Made by a program: the position numbers and the translations under genes
DNA from: Pyrenochaeta sp. MPI-SDFR-AT-0127
Taxonomy: Eukaryota > Ascomycota > Dothideomycetes > Pleosporales > Cucurbitariaceae
Direction: 5' to 3'
NCBI GenBank assembly: GCA_020747015.1
Contig: JAGTJM010000002.1
Span: 1,054,001-1,118,000, forward strand
DNA: 64,000 bases
The notes under the pieces: generated by a model
What the model was told of the DNA's origin: nothing
Seen by the model: only the letters and a program-made list of their open reading frames with translations
Databases searched by the model: none
Part shown: positions 57,273-64,000 of the stretch, piece by piece
Position numbering within the stretch: position 1 is the first letter of the stretch
How the letters are laid out: every line of letters begins with the position of its first letter

Positions 57273-59413
57273 ATGCCCTTCACATCTTCCTCGCCGCCAT
57301 GGCGGACAGTTCTCATGGGAGGACTGTTGGCGACGCTATCATGGCTCCCGAGCACAGTAGCAGAAAAAACGCAGGCCGACTACTTTATTCATGATTTACC
57401 CGGGGCGCCACAGCCGTTGTTGAAGATGCACGCAGGGTAAGATTCTGGCCTTGGGTGAGGTGAAAATGGCGACGTTGGACGCTGACTCTTTGCGACAGAC
57501 ACATCGAAGTCGACGCTGAACACAATGGCAATCTCTTTTTCTGGCACTATGAGAATCGCCACATTGCCGATAGGCAGCGGACAGGTAAGCACTCTTTGAA
57601 CTCGGTGCTTGAAACTAGCGGCGGCTGACTTTTAACCAATCCGGGAGTTTGACAGTCCCTCTCAGGACTGCCATTCCCCTAGATTGGTGAGCAACAGTGC
57701 TATGGCTCAATGGCGGACCCGGCTGCTCATCCATGGACGGCGCTATGATGGAGGTTGGACCATACCGAGTGCGGGAAGGTGGTAACCTGGAATACAACAA
57801 TGGCTCATGGGACGAGTTTGCAAACTTGCTCTTCGTCGACCAGCCGGTGGGAACTGGGTTCAGCTATGTCAACACAGACAGCTATCTCAGTGATCTCGAC
57901 CAGATGGCCGACCACATGATGATCTTCTTGGAGAAGTGGTTTGGTTTATTTCCCGAGTACGAACACGACGATGTAAGCAGAGTGTGGTTCTGGGATCATG
58001 CAAGGCATTGCTAACGCAAGACAGCTTTACATTGCTGGAGAATCATACGCCGGACAGCACATCCCATACATTGCACGCGCTATCCTCAACCGGAATAAAG
58101 ACAGGTCAAAGAAGCCGTGGGCACTCAAGGGCCTACTCATTGGAAATGGTTGGATGTCGCCAGTGGACCAATATCTCGCGTACATACCTTTCGCGTACCA
58201 AAATGGGCTCATGCAGGCCGATACAGATATGGCGCGACGTGTCGAGAACCAGCAGAAGATATGCATCGAGAAGCTGAATAATGGCGCCATGGATCATGTT
58301 GACACGAGTGAGTGTGAGCAGATTATGGTTGCAATTCTTGAAGAGACGAAAGATAAGAAAGCCGACAGGATGAGCCAGTGCCTGAACATGTATGACATTC
58401 GACTACGAGATGACTCTTCATGCGGAATGAACTGGCCTCCGGATCTAACACAGGTCACTCCTTACCTTCGCCGCCCAGATGTCATTCAGGCCCTGCATAT
58501 TAACCCCGACAAGAAGACTGGATGGCAAGAATGCAACGGAGCCGTCTCTGGACATTTCCGAGCCAAGAACAGTGAGCCGTCGGTCAAGTTCTTGCCTGAG
58601 CTTATTGCGCAGGTCCCGACTCTGCTCTTCTCTGGCGATAAGGATTTCATTTGCAATCACGTGGGAACAGAAGCCATGATTGAGAATATGAGCTGGAATG
58701 GCGGAAAAGGCTTCGAGGTGTCCCCCGGTGTCATGACTGCCAAGCAAGACTGGACGTTCGAGGGAGAGGCCGCGGGCACTTGGCAGGAGGCGCGAAACCT
58801 CACTTACGTGGTCTTTTATAACTCGAGTCACATGGTTCCCTTCGACTACCCAAGGCGTACGCGAGACATGCTGGATCGTTTTATGGGCGTCGACATTGGC
58901 GCGATTGGCGGTAGTCCTTCTGATAGCCGTATCGATGGCGAGAAGGGCCCCATGACCAGTGTTGGCGGCCACCCCAACTCGACCAAAGTCGAAGAGGACA
59001 AGACCAAGCAGCTCCAGGAGGCTGAGTGGAAGGCCTACTATCGTTCTGGGGAGGTTGCGCTTGTCGTTGTTGTCATCGTTGCAGGGCTTTGGGCCTTCTT
59101 CCTTTGGCGCACCCGTCGTGCTGCCAGTGGGTACAAGGGTGTTGATGGTGATGAGGGCCGAGAGTCCCTGCTTACTGGCATGGGTCTTGACAACTTCAGG
59201 AGAAAGGATCGCAGGCAGGATCTAGAGGCTGCCGATTTTGACGAGCGAGAGCTCGATGACTTGGACAATGGGCCTAAGAGGTCGGCGAATGGCTACTCAA
59301 ATGTAGGGTCAAATGAGAAGGGACGAGTGCCGCAAAACGACTCCACTTTCTCTCTCGGAGCAGACAGCGACGACGAGCCAGAAGGAAGCGAACGAGGGAG
59401 GCGGAAGGAATAG
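57273..59413 (+). CDS. KEX1: Pheromone-processing serine carboxypeptidase Kex1
   Basis: Trans-Golgi type I membrane protease that trims Lys/Arg from the C-termini of precursor peptides after Kex2 cleavage. Exons are 57273-57436, 57499-57584, 57698-57972 and 58025-59413, giving 637 residues, the usual length. A signal peptide covers about residues 1-30. Motifs are VLWLNGGPGCSSMDGA, the nucleophile Ser182 in GESYAGQHIPYI, Asp382 in GDKDFICN and His444 in SSHMVPFDYPRR. One transmembrane helix lies at about 519-538 (VALVVVVIVAGLWAFFLW), followed by an acidic, cytosolic tail rich in Asp, Glu, Arg and Ser. Introns (62, 113 and 52 nt) are GT-AG and phase-consistent; the last has a GCTAAC branch point. 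All catalytic residues are present. Confidence 0.96.
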
Positions 59414-59799
59414 TCTTGACCAAATTGCAATCCGTTCAAACAGCGCATCAATATTCCTAAGCAAAAGGCGTTAGGCTCCCCCAATCTTTTGAGAGGAAAT
59501 GCATTGCAGGCGTCTGTGGCTTATATTATACACTTGATTTCCGCGCAATATATGATATACTTAGGCTAATTCACGCCAATATAAACAAGCTTCAATTGTA
59601 TGAGAATTGCATACTGCGTAGATCACGTTGGTTTTGTTAGTGCTGTGGTCCAGAAATACTACCCACCATCATGTGACTGCGAGTCGTTGGGGCCTGAGCG
59701 TAGCGCGTTCTTTTGGTCCCAAGGCGCGTCATGTTCAGCCACTGCTTCAACTGCCCTCAAGCGGTGACTTGATGCACTCCGCCTACTGAAAAGACGACG
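59414..59799. other. Intergenic region between KEX1 and RAD52
   Basis: 386 nt with the KEX1 3' end (AT-rich) and the RAD52 promoter. No other feature was recognised. Confidence 0.6.
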
Positions 59800-61761
59800 A
59801 TGCCTGCGTATGTACATTTGACTTGTGACTGCTATTCAATCACTGTTCGCACAATTGATTTTCTGACACTCTGCAGGCCAGGCGACCAATACCATGGCGG
59901 CAACGTCAAGAACCCATACGAGGAACGCGTCGTGAATGACTTTACGGCACAAGAGATTGCGACGCTACAGAGTAGATTGAACAAACAGCTTGGTCCCGAA
60001 TATATCTCGCAAAGACCGGGTAATGGAGGTGGCAAAGTGGCGTACTTGGAGGGCAATAAGGCAATAGCTCTCGCGAATGAAGTGTTTGGGTTCAATGGCT
60101 GGTCGAGCTCGTTAGGGCAAGTGCAGATTGATTACGTATGTTTTCGAACTGTATATTTGAAGCCTAGATTGACATTAGCAGGTTGATGAGCATCAGAGCG
60201 GCAAGGTGAGCCTAGGCCTATCAATCGTTGTGAGGATAACGCTCAAGGATGGCACATATCACGAAGTAAGTATTTATTTTTTTATGAAGTCGTGCGTCTG
60301 CTGACTGTTGCTTAGGATATTGGCTACGGTTCAATAGAAAATGGCAAAGGCAAAGCGGCATCGTTCGAAAAGGCGAAGAAAGAGGCAGCCACTGACGGAC
60401 TCAAGCGCGCATTACGCACATTCGGTAACGTGCTAGGCAACTGCCTATATGATAAAGAGTATCTCAAGAAAGTACAGGCTATGAAGGTGAAACCAATCAA
60501 GTTTGCGGAAGGCAACCTCTACCGACATTCGGACTTTGCACCACCGCTACTACAAGAAAATCATAGTATTGTGAAGTCAGAACCACAAAGAACACCAATT
60601 CGTGCGAATCAGGTTCTGAGAACGCGTACCGAGCATCTGGGCGAGTCGTTCTCCGCCGATTTTGATGACGAGTTCGATGGAAACTTGTTCGATGGTGTTG
60701 ACATCACCGGACAGACCATGGAGGATATCTCCGTACAGCAGTTGTCAGCCGCGGATGCTACAGCACCCATGGCAATAGAAACGACAAGGCCATATAGCGC
60801 ATCGTCGGCTCGTACCTCGCCTGTCCGAAACACAGTTCCTCCTCGACAGCCCAACCCGCGGGTGCAAGCTGCGCCAGTCGGACGCTCTCACGCCAGCATT
60901 CAATCACATCAACCCAACCAAGGACCCGGAAGACCACCACAGAACATGCAAAATACACGACCGGTGCAGACACCAGCCCAGCAACAGAATCAAGCTCGAC
61001 CGGATCAGAACCGTACGCGAATGCCACCTCCAGCTGGTGACAATGAGTCCGCTCCTAAATCGAACGGCCAACAGCAGCAACACTCCGCCCAGCCTCTCCA
61101 AAATCAACCTCTTCGGCCAACTCCTCCGCAAGCACAACAGCCGCATAACCAGCAGCGTCCTGGACCTCAAGCCCAGAGTAGCGCAACTCCCTCCACGAAC
61201 GTAACGCCACCAAACTACCGCCCACCGGTAGGTTTCGTAACTTCCCGCGCTGCCGAGCTTTTACAGAAGGAAGACTCAGCCCCATCTCTCAACCATCTTC
61301 CAGCCTTCAATCCCCACGCTGAATCTCCCATACCAAAGGAGCAGCGCACTCCTGGACTAGACCACGCACGAAGTGTCCCGGTGAAGCGTGAAGCAGTTGG
61401 AGCACCACCCATTCCCCAACCTTCAGCGCAAGCAGCGTCACGACCCGTCCCTGCAGCTCAAGCTGGAGCAAGCTTTGGACGTCCAACAAATTTTGTCAAC
61501 CCGCACCAAGATGCTAATCGACGTATCGGGGCGCCGAACTATGCAATAAGTCCCAGTGCGAATCGGGGTGCATACAAGCCACCTACTTTTGCTAATGGAG
61601 GAGGACCTCCTGCTGGCGTGAAGAGAGAGAGGCCTGCATTGCAGGATGTCAGCAACACGGGTACGAACAGCAATGAGGTAGCTAGCAAAGACGGCCCTGA
61701 TGCTAAGAAGCAAAAGGTTGAGGCGCCAGGCATAGAGAACGCAGCCACTGTTAGCACATAA
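59800..61761 (+). CDS. RAD52: DNA repair and recombination protein Rad52
   Basis: Nuclear single-strand annealing protein and Rad51 mediator in homologous recombination. Exons are 59800-59807, 59877-60135, 60182-60265 and 60316-61761, giving 598 residues. The first exon is only 8 nt (ATG CCT GC); its 69-nt intron is a multiple of three, so a read-through product would differ by 23 residues. The conserved annealing domain covers about residues 15-190: QEIATLQSRLNKQLGPEYIS, YLEGNKAIALANEVFGFNGWSS, VDEHQSGKVSLGLSIVVRITLKDG-type strands, DIGYGSIEN and KKEAATDGLKRALRTFGNVLGNCLYDK. The rest is long, Gln/Pro/Asn-rich and disordered (about 230-560), as in other fungal Rad52 tails, and ends with a basic KKQKVE that may act as a nuclear signal. 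Confidence 0.96.
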
Positions 61762-62444
61762 ATCACCAGGCAGGAAGCAATGAAGGTGATTGTGAGAGGA
61801 TATGCTTTGTTTGCTCAAGCGACCTCTTTGGGCTGTATGCACAGCGAATAATGGCGTTTTGGAGTGGTCAAAGGGCAATTGGTGTTGTGGTGTTACAAAT
61901 ACATACGGATAAGCAGGTTACACATCTATGGATTCCACTAGGGAAAAAGGGCACGTGTTCCATGCCTTACAACATTCAAGCATTATTCATACATGAGAGC
62001 GATTGTTTGACCTGTTGCTATATGATGACACTTACGGCCGAGTTTTGAGCATCATGCAATAGGCAGTTTGTCGGATAAGGAACGTAAATTTAGGGAAATT
62101 GGGAAGATTTCGTGCTATCCTATTGAACGCGAGCTCTTGAGGCTCCTTCCTCCAAGTCCGTATGCGCCAAATCACCCATGAACGCTAATGCAAACCCAGA
62201 AATATACCACAATACCATCTCACATTCTTCGTTGCACCGCGGATCGTCGGGTCTATGCCTGATGCTAAGATACTCGAGTGCAGCACTTCAAACAAGACGG
62301 GCGAGTCGAACCAAGTGGTGCAATGGAATGATGAGTGTCCATGATTGCCGGCGTCGCTTCCGAAAGACGACCGTCAGCATAAAGCACCAGCAGACCAGAG
62401 AGGCGAAGAAGAAAGCGTTCCTTGAATATATTGATACTCCAGAA
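61762..62444. other. Intergenic, convergent 3' ends
   Basis: 683 nt between the stops of RAD52 (+) and RAE1 (-). Nothing coding was recognised; the 218-codon plus frame at 62178-62834 overlaps RAE1 exon 3 antisense and is a shadow. Confidence 0.6.
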
Positions 62445-63651
62445 TTACCTCTTCTTGCTGCCCGGTCGGGGTTTGCACTCATCACCCAATATTGGATGGA
62501 GCTTCAGCTTAATTGGGTACCCTGCTGTGTTCCCGCTGTATCCTTTACTCCAGTCATAACTAACGGCATATGCGAAAATGTTACCGTCTTTGCTAAAAGC
62601 AGTGGCTGTGATGGAGCCGCCAACCTCGGGGTAGCCTTTGAGACGATGCTTGGCGTCTTTGTCCCAGAAGTGGAAAGTGCCATCGGAGCCGGCAGTGCTG
62701 AAGGTGCCGTGCTGTGGGTGGAAGGAAATGGCGTTTACAGAGTAGACTTTGGCGACGTCACGAGAGGCAGGGTCTTGTTGGCGGTGGCACTTGAAAGAGA
62801 AGTTGAGGCTGACAAGAATATTAGCATCTTTTAAGGGTGATTAAGGAAGGAAGATGATGATATAGAGTCTTACCTGGTGTCTTTGTCTTCGACATATTGA
62901 ATGGCGCATCGTCCTTCGATTGACCCCACAGCAAAACCCGTGGCATCCGAGAAGCAGCTCACAACCCTTGTCTGCCACTTCAACGGGCTAGTGATGGTCT
63001 TGTAAATCTTGGTCGGATCAACTAGATTGATCATGTGAATGTGCCTCTCTGCGGTCGCGACGACCAGCAATTGGTCCTTGATATCCATACTGTACACGCG
63101 TTCTTGAGTTTGCAGTGTAGCAACGGGCTCGGCGCCCTGTAAGTCCCAGAATTTTACCGTCTTGTCCCAAGAGCCCGTGGCGACAAAGTCTTTGCCGTTA
63201 GACTGGAACCAGCGCACGCACTTGATACCTTCTGCGTGGGCTTTGGCTTGCTGTGCTTGGATTTGGCCGCTTGCAGGAGCGGTACGGAAGTCGACGATGT
63301 TGAGCATGCCTGTGGAGTCGCCTGCTGCTACGCGAGTGCCATCCTGTTTGATGTTAGTATTCTACAGCTTTGACTTTTGAATGTACAAGTGCCTACCTTT
63401 GACCATCCTAGGCCAAGAACATGGCCCTGGCATTCAAACAGCCACTTTCCCTGCGCACCATTGTTGCCGACTTCGTAGATGTAAACCTTTTTGTCCCAGC
63501 TTCCTACCGCGAGGAAGTCATTTGTGGGTGAGAACTGGAGGTCGGATATGCTGTCTGTTGGAAGCTGGCTCTGTTGTACTTCGACATCTTTGCTTGTGTC
63601 GCCGGTGGTGGAGCTTGTGGTTGCCGCAGCAGCCTGGCCGAAAAGAGCCAT
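62445..63651 (-). CDS. RAE1: mRNA export factor Rae1/Gle2 (WD40)
   Basis: WD40 propeller that binds Nup98-type nucleoporins (GLEBS motif) and mRNA at the nuclear pore. Exons are 63651-63397, 63343-62874 and 62808-62445, giving 362 residues, the standard length. Introns of 53 and 65 nt have GTAGGC/AAACAG and GTAAGA/GTCAG ends. Repeats are visible as DSISDLQFSPTNDFLAVGSWDKKVYIYE (several blocks), QGHVLGLGWSKDGTRVAAGDSTG, HAEGIKCVRWF with FVATGSWDKTVKFWDL, then NAISFHPQHGTFSTAGSDGTFHFWD and ITATAFSKDGNIFAYAVSYDWSKGY. The C-terminus ECKPRPGSKKR is typical of Rae1. The N-terminal MALFGQAAAA is also characteristic of fungal members, which supports the start. Confidence 0.96.
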
Positions 63652-64000
63652 TTTCCTTGATTATGTCTCGCACGACGGGCGGGTTGAATTGGCGTTTGAA
63701 GCCGTAGTGAATAGGTGGCAGTAGAGCTGTACACGAGCCGTGTGTTGTCAAGCTACGGTTGTTCAAGCACGACTCTTCTAGTTCGCGCTCAATCGTCAGG
63801 GGAGGATGTACGTTGAAGGTGGTTTGAGCAGTGAGGCGAAGTATTCGACAGGCGCGCAACACAATGTTCCACTGTAGACTCTTTATGCTCTTCACCGACG
63901 CGCGCGCAAAGAAAGCCTGCAGTCCAAAGCTCCCCAGGCATCCTTGCAAGGCACCAGCCCAATCTCCGCCTAGCGTTGCCTAGGCCCCCGGCTTTACTTT
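63652..64000. other. Promoter region of RAE1
   Basis: 349 nt upstream of the RAE1 start to the window edge. No coding feature was recognised; a divergent gene may begin beyond the edge. Confidence 0.5.

Noticed and set aside
62178..62834. 218-codon plus frame
   Set aside because: Antisense to RAE1 exon 3, whose WD40 sequence is clear; a shadow frame.

Overview
The window is nuclear DNA of a filamentous ascomycete. Most genes are split by short introns (about 45-190 nt, nearly all GT-AG, with CTAAC/CTGAC-like branch points). Several genes are typical of the Pezizomycotina: a DUF1996 secreted protein, a seven-helix rhodopsin-domain protein, an MHYT sensor protein, a GAF hybrid histidine kinase and quinate-use genes. 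The pectin methylesterase and quinate genes fit a plant-associated Dothideomycete, probably in the Pleosporales; that placement is inference. I see no virus, prophage, CRISPR array, rRNA or convincing tRNA.

Twenty-three protein genes can be supported. Left part (1-13 kb): a peroxisomal acyl-CoA oxidase cut by the window edge (-), a BAHD acyltransferase (-) with a large compound microsatellite just upstream of its start, an ACSF3-like acyl-CoA synthetase (+), a dienelactone hydrolase-family protein (+) and a secreted pectin methylesterase (-) lying between gene-poor, AT-richer stretches. Middle (16-33 kb): a rhodopsin-domain membrane protein (+), HemB (+), a tiny Cys/Tyr-rich protein in two exons (+), a mitochondrial-type acyl-CoA thioesterase (-) divergent from an unrecognised 519-residue protein (+), an MHYT-domain membrane protein (+) and the WD40 protein Cia1 (+). 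Right part (34-64 kb): choline-phosphate cytidylyltransferase (+), a Sok1/Tcp11 protein (+), a DUF1996 secreted protein (+), a divergent pair of quinate permease (-) and quinate/shikimate dehydrogenase (+), a GAF hybrid histidine kinase (+), endosulfine Igo1 (-), the methyltransferase Sfm1 (+), carboxypeptidase Kex1 (+), Rad52 (+) and Rae1 (-).

Most right-hand genes are conserved housekeeping genes with unrelated jobs (Fe-S assembly, phosphatidylcholine synthesis, recombination, mRNA export). The clearest functional unit is the quinate pair, which shares one 742-bp promoter and would couple uptake to the first catabolic step. The best leads are the tiny Cys-rich gene, the frame conflict at the 5' end of the histidine kinase, the MHYT protein with a long uncharacterised cytosolic tail, a perfect 16-bp tandem repeat in a 207-bp divergent promoter, and the predicted GC-AG intron in the cytidylyltransferase gene. 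Exon coordinates were deduced by eye from splice signals and reading-frame continuity, so they are models, not observed transcripts.
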